A DNA stretch of 43,265 nucleotides. Origin: Candidatus Bathyarchaeota archaeon (GTDB lineage Archaea; Thermoproteota; Bathyarchaeia; Bathyarchaeales; SOJC01). The stretch is taken from the NCBI GenBank assembly GCA_020352645.1, contig CP070683.1, forward strand, positions 1,029,417 to 1,072,681. The letters run 5' to 3'. A program made the translations under genes and the position numbers. Every line of letters starts with the position of its first letter. Position 1 is the stretch's first letter. This document shows positions 31,289 to 40,151 of the stretch, one piece after another. The notes beneath the pieces are model-generated. The model was not told the origin of the DNA and did not search any database. It saw nothing but the letters and a program-made list of their open reading frames with translations.

Positions 31289-31948
31289 TTGGTTCTCCCA
31301 GTAGAAACAGAGGAACGTGTAAAACGAAGAGCTCTCACAGTTTGCCAGGATCATCTACGGCAGGTGCTGGAGATCACGAGGAAGGTCCCTCAGATGGTCG
31401 ATAGCTTTGCTGCTGATGACACGGATAAAGCGAGACAGGTTTTTGCTGAGATAAAACAAGCTGAAGAACAAGTCGATAAAGCAAGACGGATGGTTTCCCA
31501 AGAACTCGCTCAGATAGGGGCCATATTGATAAATCGTGAGGACTTTCTGCGTTTCACTAATTTGGCTAGCGAAATCGCCGACTTCTGTGAAGGCATAGCA
31601 TTCTGGCTTTTATCTGTTATGGAACGAGGATGGGCGGTCTCTCCGGAAATCAAGGGAGACCTCGTAAGGCTCGCTGAAGCAACATTAGACACCGTGATAA
31701 GACTTCGAGAGACTGCAATAACACTTTCCTACGGCTCCTCTAAGACCTTGGAGAAAGCCAAAGAGGTTGAAACTGCTGAACGTGTGGTTGACGAGATTTA
31801 CAGAGATCTTGAAGTCAAGTTAATAAACAGTGACTTGAACATTGCAGCGATGCTGCTTCTGAGAGAGGTCACACAGCTTCTCGAGAACGCTGCGGATAAA
31901 GCGGAAGACGCTTCAGACGCAGCTCGAATCCTATCTTTTGCAATGTAG
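31289..31948 (+). CDS. DUF47/PhoU-like helical protein
   Basis: 219 aa, almost all helical and charged. It matches the archaeal DUF47 (TIGR00153, PhoU-like) pattern: ARQVFAEIKQAEEQVDKARR, a DFCEGIAFWLL core, AERVVDEIYRDLEVKL, and LLREVTQLLENAADKAEDAS. Family members often act with Pit phosphate transporters and bind metals through conserved E/DxxxD pairs. No Pit gene is next to it here. The start is TTG 31289, with only a weak purine stretch upstream. The EndA gene follows on the same strand. Confidence 0.85.
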   Translation: MVLPVETEERVKRRALTVCQDHLRQVLEITRKVPQMVDSFAADDTDKARQVFAEIKQAEEQVDKARRMVSQELAQIGAILINREDFLRFTNLASEIADFCEGIAFWLLSVMERGWAVSPEIKGDLVRLAEATLDTVIRLRETAITLSYGSSKTLEKAKEVETAERVVDEIYRDLEVKLINSDLNIAAMLLLREVTQLLENAADKAEDASDAARILSFAM

Positions 31949-31964
31949 AAAAGCTTGGTCCAAT

Positions 31965-32519
31965 ATGAGCAAACCCATCAAGGTGGAGTTCATCGAAGAT
32001 TTTCTAGTGGTTTGGAACACCTCGCAGAGTTCCAAGCTCTACAAGATGGGCTATTATGGCAAACCACTGGGCATACCGAAGCCGAAAATTCCTGAGTTTA
32101 ACGTCCCGCTAATCCTGGATCTTATGGAAGGTCTATATCTGGCGGAAAAAGGAATTATCGAGGTGCAGGAAGGCTCCAAGAAGAAGGTTAAGCTTGAACA
32201 GCTCAGACAGCGAGCCCAGAAATTGTATGACGAGTTTGATCTCAGGTATGAGGTCTATCGTGATCTGAGAGACAACGAACTAATCGTTACCCCAGGCGTG
32301 AAATACGGGTGTGATTTTGCTGTCTACAAGCAAGGACCTGGCCTTGAACATGCTCCATACATGGTTTCAGTAAGAAAAGGCGACGAAGACTTGACTGCGG
32401 CTGAGATCGTGAAGGCTGGCAGGCTAGCAACAACAGTGCGCAAAAGATTCATAATCGCAATACCTGATCATAAAACTGGGCATATTGAATATCTCATATT
32501 CAAATGGTTCAAAGCCTAG
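31965..32519 (+). CDS. endA: tRNA-splicing endonuclease
   Basis: 184 aa from ATG 31965 (MSKPIKVEFIED). It cuts pre-tRNAs and pre-rRNAs at bulge-helix-bulge sites. The catalytic triad is Tyr121 (DFAVYKQGP), His129 (EHAPY) and Lys160 (VRKRFII). The His-Lys spacing of 31 is that of the known archaeal enzymes. The single-unit length fits a homotetramer (alpha-4), or the catalytic subunit of an alpha2beta2 enzyme if a partner lies elsewhere. The frame is open to 31938, but that part overlaps the DUF47 end. The window holds a natural substrate, the initiator tRNA at 5423-5519. Confidence 0.94.
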   Translation: MSKPIKVEFIEDFLVVWNTSQSSKLYKMGYYGKPLGIPKPKIPEFNVPLILDLMEGLYLAEKGIIEVQEGSKKKVKLEQLRQRAQKLYDEFDLRYEVYRDLRDNELIVTPGVKYGCDFAVYKQGPGLEHAPYMVSVRKGDEDLTAAEIVKAGRLATTVRKRFIIAIPDHKTGHIEYLIFKWFKA

Positions 32520-32536
32520 GTCAAAGGTGGCTCAGT

Positions 32537-33370
32537 ATGGCCAGAGTGGCTTTGATCAAAGGGCCAAGAAAGCTGGAAACAGTCTACCAAGCTGTTGAAC
32601 TTGCAGGCGGATTTAAACAAATATCGAAGCATCACTTGAGAGCATTAATAAAGGTAAATTTCATTTCAACAAAGACCTATGAAACAGGTGTCACAACTGA
32701 TCCCCTAGTAGTCGAAGGCTTGATCCGAAGCGCTCAGAAGGTTTTTGACCAGGTTCTTGTTGTAGAATCAGACGCCAGCATGACAGACGCTGATAAACCA
32801 TGCGAAATCACTGGTATAAAAGATATTTGTCACGAGACTAATACACGCTTCCTAAATCTGCGAAGGGAAAAAGATCGGCTGAAACTACGGATTCCAGACG
32901 GTGAAACTCTCACTCAAATCAAAGTTCCACGAATCGTGGTCGAGTCAGCTATCATCAATGCTGCGAAGTTGAAGACACATAGATCAACCGGCGTATCTCT
33001 TGGGCTAAAGAACATGTTCGGCTTGCTGCCGGATAAGATGAAGTTCAAATTTCATTTCAGAAACATAAGCAAAGTGATTGTGGACGTAAACACAGTTCTT
33101 TCACCAGATTTCACAATTGTTGATGGTTTCTATGCTCTTGAAGGGCCAGGTCCAACGTCTGGCACTCCAGTCAAAATGAATGTGCTGATAGCAGGTAGAG
33201 ACGTAGTAGCAGTTGATGCAACAGCATGTCGACTCATGGGTGTAGATCCGGAAGAAATATACCACATTAAGCGGGCCTATGAGAAAGGATTCGGCGAAAT
33301 TAGCGAAGAAAGAATTGATTTGATTGGCTCAAGCATAAATGAGATAAAGAGACACTTCAAGAGAAGCTAG
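32537..33370 (+). CDS. DUF362 family protein
   Basis: 277 aa from ATG 32537, with AAGGTGG upstream. It has the DUF362 layout: ALIKVNFISTKTYETGVTTD at the start, VLVVESDASMTDADKP, a middle ESAIINAAKLKTHRSTGVSLGLKNMFGLLP, then IVDGFYALEGPGPTSGTPVKMNVLIAGRDVVAVDATACRLMG. No CxxCxxC ferredoxin motif is present, though some relatives have one. The family function is not established. It follows endA by 17 nt and may be in the same transcript. Confidence 0.85.
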   Translation: MARVALIKGPRKLETVYQAVELAGGFKQISKHHLRALIKVNFISTKTYETGVTTDPLVVEGLIRSAQKVFDQVLVVESDASMTDADKPCEITGIKDICHETNTRFLNLRREKDRLKLRIPDGETLTQIKVPRIVVESAIINAAKLKTHRSTGVSLGLKNMFGLLPDKMKFKFHFRNISKVIVDVNTVLSPDFTIVDGFYALEGPGPTSGTPVKMNVLIAGRDVVAVDATACRLMGVDPEEIYHIKRAYEKGFGEISEERIDLIGSSINEIKRHFKRS

Positions 33371-33375
33371 AAACC

Positions 33376-33383
33376 CTTAAAAG
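33376..33383 (+). promoter_or_regulatory. TATA box of S30e gene
   Basis: CTTAAAAG just after the DUF362 stop; transcription is predicted near 33408, in front of AGGAGAG. Confidence 0.45.
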
Positions 33384-33429
33384 AACCCGAAAGGCATTTT
33401 CAAGCATACGTAGGAGAGAATGAAAGGAA

Positions 33430-33591
33430 TTGCCAACTCACGGATCACTTTCAAAAGCTGGGAAGGTACGCGGTCAGACTCCAAAGGCAACAGCAACCCG
33501 TAAGAAGAACTCTATTCCCAGGATAAGAGCTAGACGAAACTTCGAAAAGCGCATAGTTCTCCAACGCAAGCCTGGCCAAAACTGGGCCTGA
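33430..33591 (+). CDS. rps30e: Small ribosomal subunit protein eS30
   Basis: A 53-aa basic protein starting at TTG 33430 (PTHGSLSKAGKVRGQTPKA...), ending KRIVLQRKPGQNWA. The opening HGSLSKAGKVRGQTPK and the RIRARRNFEKRI segment are diagnostic of archaeal/eukaryotic S30e. It is a small-subunit protein without a bacterial counterpart. It has its own TATA box and AGGAGAG upstream. It is too short for many ORF cut-offs and uses a TTG start, so it is easily missed. Confidence 0.93.
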   Translation: MPTHGSLSKAGKVRGQTPKATATRKKNSIPRIRARRNFEKRIVLQRKPGQNWA

Positions 33592-33636
33592 TAAACGCAC
33601 AACAAGAAATGATTACTGCACATATCTTGCTAAACC

Positions 33637-33645
33637 TTTTAAAAA
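33637..33645 (+). promoter_or_regulatory. Strong TATA box of amidohydrolase gene, probably leaderless
   Basis: TTTTAAAAA is centred about 26 nt before ATG 33667, so transcription would begin at or next to the start codon. No ribosome-binding site is seen. Confidence 0.6.
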
Positions 33646-33666
33646 CGAATTCCCCCTAGGGTTCCT

Positions 33667-35238
33667 ATGGGTCACGCTGATTACGTTCTTCTAAACGGCA
33701 GAATCTTCACGATGAACCCCGTGCAACACCAAGCTGAGGCTGTTGCAATCAGAGACGGGAGATTTGTGGCCGTAGGATCCGACAAGGAGATTCTTTCATA
33801 TGTAGATCAAGACACTGAAGTGCTAGATCTAGACAATAGGGCCGTGGTTCCAGGGTTCATTGATTCTCATGTTCATGGTACCTCGTTAGGGCGAAGCACG
33901 TCTCAGATTAATCTACGCGTTGTGAAGTCAATTATAGAGATACGAAAAAGGATCATGCAGCGTGTGAGGCTTGTTCCCAAAGGTGATTGGATAATTGGCC
34001 GGGGCTGGGATCAGGACAAACTCATCGAGTGCCGTTATCCATCAAGGGATGATCTAGACACAGCAGCTCCGGAAAATCCTGTTCTGTTATTGCGTGTCTG
34101 TGGTCACTTGGCAGTGGTCAACTCAGCTGCGCTCAAGCTTGCAGGCATCACTAAGAATACAGATGAGCCCCAAGGCGGATATATCGAGAAAGATCCAAGA
34201 ACAGGCGAACCAAACGGTGTGCTGAGAGAAAACTCGCTTCGATTAGTTTTCGACGTTCTGCCGGAATCAACAGAAAAGTCACTTGAAAACACCTGCCTCT
34301 TGGCTTGCAGGAAAATGGTGGAACAGGGAATAACAACAGCCCATTGGGTAGTCAACTCCGCGCGTGAAATACGCTTGCTCCAAGCACTGCATGCACGCGG
34401 ACTACTTCCACTAAGAATATACCTCTTGATTCCAACTGAATGCATGAAAGCCCTCATTGACACTGGTCTAACTACGGGGTTCGGCGATGATAGGTTAAAG
34501 ATTGGCGCTATCAAGATAATGATGGATGGGTCTCTGGGAGCGAGAACAGCAGCCCTGAGACAGCCCTACAATGATGATCCTGAAACTCATGGAATGCTAC
34601 TTCACTCCAAGCTGAAGCTGAAGAGATTTGTGGAAGAAGCTCATAAAGCAGGTCTACAATTGGCGATACATACTATAGGTGATCGAACCGTCCAGCTTAC
34701 ACTAGACGTTCTGGAAGAAGTGTTGTCGAAATATCCACGTAGAGATCATCGTCACCGCCTAGAACATGCATCGGTTCTTGATGCTGAGCTTATACGTGAG
34801 ATGAAAGAGGTCGGAGTAATAGCCTCAGTACAGCCCCATTTCATAGTCTCAGACGTGTGGATAAATCGTCGCTTGGGGGCAGAAAGGACTAGATGGACAT
34901 ACTCATTTCGAAGTCTTTTGAAGGCAGGAATTACAGCAATTGCAGGCTCTGATGCCCCTGTCGAACCTGCTAGCCCATTACTGGGTATCTATGCTGCAGT
35001 TACAAGAGAGACTGTTCCTCAAGAGAGACTCTCAATGGACGAGGCATTAAGTCTGTACACTGCTACTGGAGCACACGGCTCCTTTGAAGAAGATGTCAAA
35101 GGCACTATTGAAAAAGGAAAACTCGCTGATCTAGTTGTGCTCTCACGAGATCCCTACGAGGTCAGTCCTCAGCAAATCAAAGAGATTCAGGTCGAGTTAA
35201 CAATCGTCGGGGGCAGAGTTGTCTATGCCCGAAAGTGA
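33667..35238 (+). CDS. Metal-dependent amidohydrolase (YtcJ-like, amidohydrolase 3 family)
   Basis: 523 aa. Beta-sandwich segments at both ends flank the barrel. Metal-binding residues occur in VPGFIDSHVHGTSLG (HxH), the KIGAIKIMMDGSLGARTAAL segment, LQLAIHTIGDRTVQ (His), HRLEHASVLD (His) and AIAGSDAPVEPASPLLGIYAA (Asp). The end GTIEKGKLADLVVLSRDPYE is typical. The family includes N-substituted formamide deformylases and many enzymes of unknown substrate, so no precise reaction is assigned. It has no signal peptide. It is probably leaderless and monocistronic. Confidence 0.9.
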   Translation: MGHADYVLLNGRIFTMNPVQHQAEAVAIRDGRFVAVGSDKEILSYVDQDTEVLDLDNRAVVPGFIDSHVHGTSLGRSTSQINLRVVKSIIEIRKRIMQRVRLVPKGDWIIGRGWDQDKLIECRYPSRDDLDTAAPENPVLLLRVCGHLAVVNSAALKLAGITKNTDEPQGGYIEKDPRTGEPNGVLRENSLRLVFDVLPESTEKSLENTCLLACRKMVEQGITTAHWVVNSAREIRLLQALHARGLLPLRIYLLIPTECMKALIDTGLTTGFGDDRLKIGAIKIMMDGSLGARTAALRQPYNDDPETHGMLLHSKLKLKRFVEEAHKAGLQLAIHTIGDRTVQLTLDVLEEVLSKYPRRDHRHRLEHASVLDAELIREMKEVGVIASVQPHFIVSDVWINRRLGAERTRWTYSFRSLLKAGITAIAGSDAPVEPASPLLGIYAAVTRETVPQERLSMDEALSLYTATGAHGSFEEDVKGTIEKGKLADLVVLSRDPYEVSPQQIKEIQVELTIVGGRVVYARK

Positions 35239-35294
35239 CTGGGGCAGCTACACCTTTATTTTGGAGCACGAACGCATAGACAGATGGAATTGTG

Positions 35295-36896
35295 ATGGAA
35301 AAAGCCGCTTGCCGTGAAATCATCAACTCATTAATGGAGATTGATGAACCCACCAAGGCAGATGTCAATTTGGTCAAGATACGGGTTGCCGGCAAGAAAC
35401 GGTTGAACCGTGTAGTTCCCAACTCGGAGCTAATACGTTGCTTGACTCAAAAGGAGAAGCTGAAACTTCTACCTCTATTGAGAAGAAAGACAACGCGTAC
35501 GGTTTCAGGTGTCACCACAGTTGCAGTGATGACGAAACCTTGGCCATGTCCACACAACGGTCCATGCGCATATTGCCCAGGCGGTCCTCAACGAGGAGTT
35601 CCACAAAGCTACACAGGTCATGAACCGGCTGCAATGAGGGGAATTCAGAACCGATATGATCCTTTCATGCAGGTTGAGAGTCGGATGAAGCAGCTAGAGG
35701 CGATTGGACATACAGTTGACAAGGTAGAGCTAATAGTCATGGGAGGCACCTTCCCATCCACTCCAATCTCCTACCAGGAGAACTTCATCAAGAGAAGCTT
35801 AGATGCGATTTCAGGTTGCGAGACCCAAAGCTTGGAAGAAGCTAAGAGATTCGCTGAAGTCAGCGCTATCCGAAATGTCGGCATTACGGTAGAGACCAGA
35901 CCTGATTGGGCTAGGACAAATCATGTTGATCACATGCTTCACTTGGGCGTGACTCGGGTCGAACTAGGTGTTCAGAATGTCTATGATGACATATATGAGC
36001 ACGTTAATCGAGGGCACACAGTAGAAGATGTCATTGAAGCGACGCGTACACTGAAAGACTCTGGCTTGAAAGTCGCTTATCATCTGATGCCTGGTTTGCC
36101 GAAATCAAATTTTGATAGAGATCTGCAGGGCTTCAAAAAGGTCTTTGCGGATCAGAACTTCAAACCAGATATGATCAAAATCTACCCATGCCTCGTGCTG
36201 AAGGACACTACAGCATATGAATGGTTGAGAAGAGGCGAATATACACCATACTCCACGCAGGAAGCAGCTTGGCTGGTCGCTGAGATAAAGAAAATGGTTC
36301 CTCCATGGGTGCGCATAATGCGAGTTCAGCGGGACATTCCAGCCAATCTGGTAGAAGCGGGGGTCAAGAAGAGCAACCTGAGGCAGCTCGCCCTTAAAAA
36401 GCTAGAAGTCGATGGTGATAATTGCGGTTGCATCAGATGCCGCGAGGTTGGACATCGATGGCTTAGAGACAGAGTCGAGCCTGATGCTAAAAGCATAGCG
36501 GTGAAATCAACAGAAGAGCGGGCATCAAGAGGCCTGGATGTGTTTGTTTCTGTTGAAGATTTCAGCAACAACATTCTAATAGGCTACTTGAGACTGCGTA
36601 TCCCATCAGAAAAAGCTCACAGACCAGAAATATCATCAGAGAAGTCCTCTATAATTAGGGAGCTTCACGTTTGCGGCTCTCTGGTGCCTGTTGGCAAACA
36701 CCTCGCGAAAGCATGGCAACATAAAGGCTACGGCCGGATACTTCTGTCCGAAGCCGAAAGGATTTCGAAAGAAGAGTACGACAGAAGAAAAATCCTAATC
36801 ACAAGTGCTTTAGGGACAAAGAGATACTATATGCGGTTCGGCTACACACACGCTGGTCCCTACATGTCCAAAATACTGGAGGACAACAAGATTTGA
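35295..36896 (+). CDS. elp3: Elp3: tRNA U34 carboxymethyl synthase (radical SAM + GNAT)
   Basis: 533 aa from ATG 35295. It adds the carboxymethyl precursor to wobble uridine of tRNA using acetyl-CoA and SAM. The radical-SAM cluster cysteines are C85, C91 and C94 in CPHNGPCAYCPGG. Further Elp3 motifs are VMGGTFPSTP, VRNVGITVETRPDW-type text, TRVELGVQNVYDDIYEHVNRGH and YHLMPGLPKSN. A C-terminal acetyltransferase domain begins at about residue 410 and includes WQHKGYGRILLSEAERI and GTKRYYMRFGY. As is usual in archaea, Elp3 appears without other Elongator subunits. GTG 35292 directly before the ATG is an alternative. The stop overlaps the gatD start (TTGA). Confidence 0.95.
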   Translation: MEKAACREIINSLMEIDEPTKADVNLVKIRVAGKKRLNRVVPNSELIRCLTQKEKLKLLPLLRRKTTRTVSGVTTVAVMTKPWPCPHNGPCAYCPGGPQRGVPQSYTGHEPAAMRGIQNRYDPFMQVESRMKQLEAIGHTVDKVELIVMGGTFPSTPISYQENFIKRSLDAISGCETQSLEEAKRFAEVSAIRNVGITVETRPDWARTNHVDHMLHLGVTRVELGVQNVYDDIYEHVNRGHTVEDVIEATRTLKDSGLKVAYHLMPGLPKSNFDRDLQGFKKVFADQNFKPDMIKIYPCLVLKDTTAYEWLRRGEYTPYSTQEAAWLVAEIKKMVPPWVRIMRVQRDIPANLVEAGVKKSNLRQLALKKLEVDGDNCGCIRCREVGHRWLRDRVEPDAKSIAVKSTEERASRGLDVFVSVEDFSNNILIGYLRLRIPSEKAHRPEISSEKSSIIRELHVCGSLVPVGKHLAKAWQHKGYGRILLSEAERISKEEYDRRKILITSALGTKRYYMRFGYTHAGPYMSKILEDNKI

Positions 36897-38236
36897 GCGG
36901 CAAACACGGCTACAGAAAAAGGGCTAGAAATCTCCTAGACGAAGCTGAAGTGGAAATAGGAGACATAATTCGGATTTCTAAGGGCGAAGAGACATACGAA
37001 GGCGCGCTAATTCCGCGGGCGGAGCTTAGCGACGACGATCACTTGGTAGTCAAGCTCAAAGACGGATACAACATAGGAATACTAGTGACAGAGGAGTTAA
37101 CAATAAAGAAAACAGGAAAGGGGTCAAAACCCAAGTTTCTCTGCCCACCTCCACCCCCAAAGAAATCAAGCCTGCCAAAAGTTGTGATTCTCAGCACTGG
37201 AGGAACTATCGCTAGCCGAGTTGACTACAGAACGGGAGGCGTGAGACCCGCGCTGACCGCCAATGATCTATACAGCGTCGTCCCAGAGCTTTCAAACATA
37301 GCCATGATCAAAACAGAAATCCTCCTCAGCATTATGAGCGAGAACATCACTCCCAAGCATTGGGAGAAGATGGCGCAACAGATCTCAGCACACATCCATG
37401 AAGGAACTAATGGGATAGTTGTGGCACATGGAACCGATACGATAGGCTACACTGCAGCCGCTTTGAGCTTTGCGCTTCAGAATCTACCAGTGCCTGTTGT
37501 CTTGGTAGGCTCTCAGCGATCAGCAGATCGTCCGAGCTCGGATGCAGCAACGAATCTTGCGGGAGCAGTTAGGACTGCAGCAAATGGGCCTTTCGCTGAG
37601 GTGGTTGTTGCAATGCATGAGACAGTTTCTGACGGGTCAATCATATTTCACAGAGGCACCAAAGTTCGAAAATGTCACACAAGTCGTCGTGATGCATTTG
37701 AGTCTGTTAACGCCTTACCGTTAGCTAGGCTGAAAGATAACACTGTTACTATGTTGGCAGACGAATACCGCAAACGGGATGGTCAAAGAAGGCTGACATC
37801 AAAGCCCTTGTTTGATGAAAACGTCGCACTCATCAAATTTCACCCTAGTATGAATCCTCAGATCATAAAGTGGCACGTTGACAAAGGTATCAAAGGAATT
37901 GTTTTGGAGGGAACAGGACTCGGCCATGTTGGAAGCCAATGCTTCGCAGATGTGAAGAAGGCAATTGCTGACGATGTCATTGTAAGCATGGCTTCTCAAT
38001 GCATATGGGGGCGCATTAACATGAATGTATATGACACAGGGAGAGAACTGCTCAAGATTGGCGTCATTCCCCTCGCAGACATGCTTCCGGAGACAGCACT
38101 TGTGAAAATGATGTGGGCGCTGGGCAATACAGAAAACACTTTTGAAGCCAAGCAACTTCTAACTCGAAATATCACATATGAGTTTACACCACGTTCAGTT
38201 TTCTCTCAGGCTGGTGGGAGAAAAAATGAATCTTGA
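36893..38236 (+). CDS. gatD: Glu-tRNA(Gln) amidotransferase subunit D
   Basis: 447 aa. Asparaginase-like subunit that frees ammonia for converting Glu-tRNA(Gln) to Gln-tRNA(Gln). The N-terminal small beta domain (about 1-75) is followed by a proline-rich linker (CPPPPPKK). The amidase domain comes next: STGGTIASR (Thr102/Thr105), VVAHGTDTIGY (Thr181-Asp182), VGSQRSADRPSSD and a late SQCIWGRINMNVYDTGRELL. TTG 36893 overlaps the elp3 stop by 4 nt, and gatE overlaps its end, so the three form one translation-related operon. Confidence 0.96.
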   Translation: MSGKHGYRKRARNLLDEAEVEIGDIIRISKGEETYEGALIPRAELSDDDHLVVKLKDGYNIGILVTEELTIKKTGKGSKPKFLCPPPPPKKSSLPKVVILSTGGTIASRVDYRTGGVRPALTANDLYSVVPELSNIAMIKTEILLSIMSENITPKHWEKMAQQISAHIHEGTNGIVVAHGTDTIGYTAAALSFALQNLPVPVVLVGSQRSADRPSSDAATNLAGAVRTAANGPFAEVVVAMHETVSDGSIIFHRGTKVRKCHTSRRDAFESVNALPLARLKDNTVTMLADEYRKRDGQRRLTSKPLFDENVALIKFHPSMNPQIIKWHVDKGIKGIVLEGTGLGHVGSQCFADVKKAIADDVIVSMASQCIWGRINMNVYDTGRELLKIGVIPLADMLPETALVKMMWALGNTENTFEAKQLLTRNITYEFTPRSVFSQAGGRKNES

Positions 38237-40121
38237 CTATAAGCGCCTAGGGTTAAAGGTTGGCTTGGAAGTCCACCAGCAAATAGACTCTGATGAGAAG
38301 CTCTTTTGTGCTTGCAAGACTAAGCTCTTCACAGAAGAACCCCAGATAACTTTCCTTCGAGCGCTTCGTCCAACACAAAGCGAACTTGGACAAGTTGATG
38401 CTGCAGCATTCTTTGAGTTTCAAAAGGGTGTAAAAATTCTTTACGAAGCTAGCCACGACACTTCCTGTTTGGTTGAAATGGACGAGGAACCACCTCATGA
38501 GTTGAACCGCGAAGCGCTTGAAGCCGTGCTTGTTGTCTCACTTCTATTAAGGGCCAAGCCTGTTGATGAAATTCACATAATGCGTAAAATCGTGATTGAC
38601 GGGTCGAACACAACAGGTTTTCAACGTACGTGTGTAATCGCTCTAGGCGGCCTGATCAAACTAGGAGAGAAGCCTGTCCCAATTCAACATGTTGGTCTTG
38701 AAGAAGACGCGGCGCGAAAGATGGGGGGAAAAGGTAACCTCCGCATATATCGCGTGGACAGACTATGTATACCTTTGATTGAGGTGACAACAGCTCCGGT
38801 TCTATATACACCTGAGGAAGCCGAAGGAACTGCTCTGGCAATCGGGAAGATTCTCAGAGCGACAAACCGGGTTAAAAGAGGATTGGGAACTATTCGACAA
38901 GACCTAAACATTTCTATTCGCGACGGTGCTCTTGTGGAAATCAAAGGAGTTCAGGAGCTTGAGCTCATTTCTTCGGTTGTAAGGAATGAAGTGAGACGTC
39001 AGCTTAGTCTCCTAACCATAAGAGACGAGTTGGCGAAACGTGGTGTGAATCCAAATGGCGTTGAAGAGGAATTTCAAGATATCACTGCTGTTTTCAGAAA
39101 AACAAAGTGCAAAGTGATTCGGGAAGCCATAGACAATAACAAGCAAGTTCTCGCCGTCAACCTGCGGAATTTTCAAGGAATTCTCAAGACTGAACTGACA
39201 CCAAGCATCAGATTTGGCACCGAATTGGCCGACGTGGCAAGGTTCTGGGGTCGCGTAGGAGGGATCTTTCACACAGACGAGCTGCCCGCATACGGAATCA
39301 CTCAAGAAGAGGTTCATGCTTTGAAACGAGCAACGAACGCAGGGCAAGATGATGCAGTAGTTTTTGTCGCAGATATCTCGGAAAATGCTGTTGATGCTTT
39401 GAAAGCCGTTACGATGCGAGCAAAGGAAGCCATAAAGACGATCCCCCAGGAGACTCGCGTTGCAAAGCCAGATGGATCTACACGCTACATGCGCCCTAGG
39501 CCTGGTTCCGCAAGGATGTATCCAGAGACTGACATCCCGCCTATACAAATTTCACACGAATACCTTCAAAGACTGCATAAGGATTTGCCTGAGATGCCTG
39601 AGCATAGACTACAGCGTCTAATGCATGATCATGGACTGAATAGGAAATTAGCGAAGCAAGTCTCAAACTCTGAGTTCAGCAACTTATATGATACTGTGGT
39701 CAAGAACTCTGAGATTTCTCCCACACTAGTGGCTGTGGTGCTCACGGAAACTGTGAAAGCCCTGAAACGAGATGGCGTAGAAGTTGATCTGTCCGACGCC
39801 CAGTTTCTGGATCTATTTCGCCTTGTCGAACATGGAAAGATTGCAAAAGAGGCAATCTCCGACATAATCGCTTGGCTGTCAAAGCATCGTGGAGCGACAA
39901 TGGACGAAGCAATTAGCACGCTGGGCCTAGACACGCTTTCGCTAGATAAAATGGAGAATCTCATTGACACTCTGATCGAGAAAAACCGCCATCTTCTGGT
40001 TGAACGTGGAGAGAAAGCGTTTGGATTTCTTATGGGCCTGATAATGAAAAGAGTACGCGGTAAGGTTGACGCTGAAAAGGTCAGCAATATTGTGAAGAGA
40101 AAACTAGAAGATGTTTTGTAG
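38226..40121 (+). CDS. gatE: Glu-tRNA(Gln) amidotransferase subunit E
   Basis: 632 aa from ATG 38226. It binds Glu-tRNA(Gln) and activates the glutamyl group; this is the archaea-specific relative of GatB. The N-terminus LGLKVGLEVHQQIDSDEKLFC is diagnostic. There is an AspRS-like insertion around EELADVARFWGRVGGIFHTDELPAYGI-type text. The GatB-like YqeY C-terminal tail runs from about 470 (NSEFSNLYDTVV ... GFLMGLIMKRVRGKVDAEKV). GGTGGGAG (38213-38220) is its ribosome-binding site inside gatD. The frame is open to 38178, but the conserved start is at 38226. No glutaminyl-tRNA synthetase is in the window, as expected with GatDE. Confidence 0.96.
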   Translation: MNLDYKRLGLKVGLEVHQQIDSDEKLFCACKTKLFTEEPQITFLRALRPTQSELGQVDAAAFFEFQKGVKILYEASHDTSCLVEMDEEPPHELNREALEAVLVVSLLLRAKPVDEIHIMRKIVIDGSNTTGFQRTCVIALGGLIKLGEKPVPIQHVGLEEDAARKMGGKGNLRIYRVDRLCIPLIEVTTAPVLYTPEEAEGTALAIGKILRATNRVKRGLGTIRQDLNISIRDGALVEIKGVQELELISSVVRNEVRRQLSLLTIRDELAKRGVNPNGVEEEFQDITAVFRKTKCKVIREAIDNNKQVLAVNLRNFQGILKTELTPSIRFGTELADVARFWGRVGGIFHTDELPAYGITQEEVHALKRATNAGQDDAVVFVADISENAVDALKAVTMRAKEAIKTIPQETRVAKPDGSTRYMRPRPGSARMYPETDIPPIQISHEYLQRLHKDLPEMPEHRLQRLMHDHGLNRKLAKQVSNSEFSNLYDTVVKNSEISPTLVAVVLTETVKALKRDGVEVDLSDAQFLDLFRLVEHGKIAKEAISDIIAWLSKHRGATMDEAISTLGLDTLSLDKMENLIDTLIEKNRHLLVERGEKAFGFLMGLIMKRVRGKVDAEKVSNIVKRKLEDVL

Positions 40122-40151
40122 CTTTAGCTTAAGATTGGTCGATGCCTATCT

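Noticed and set aside
39012-39548. 178-aa ORF antisense to gatE
   Set aside because: gatE is intact and conserved across the region; the antisense peptide shows no domain pattern.
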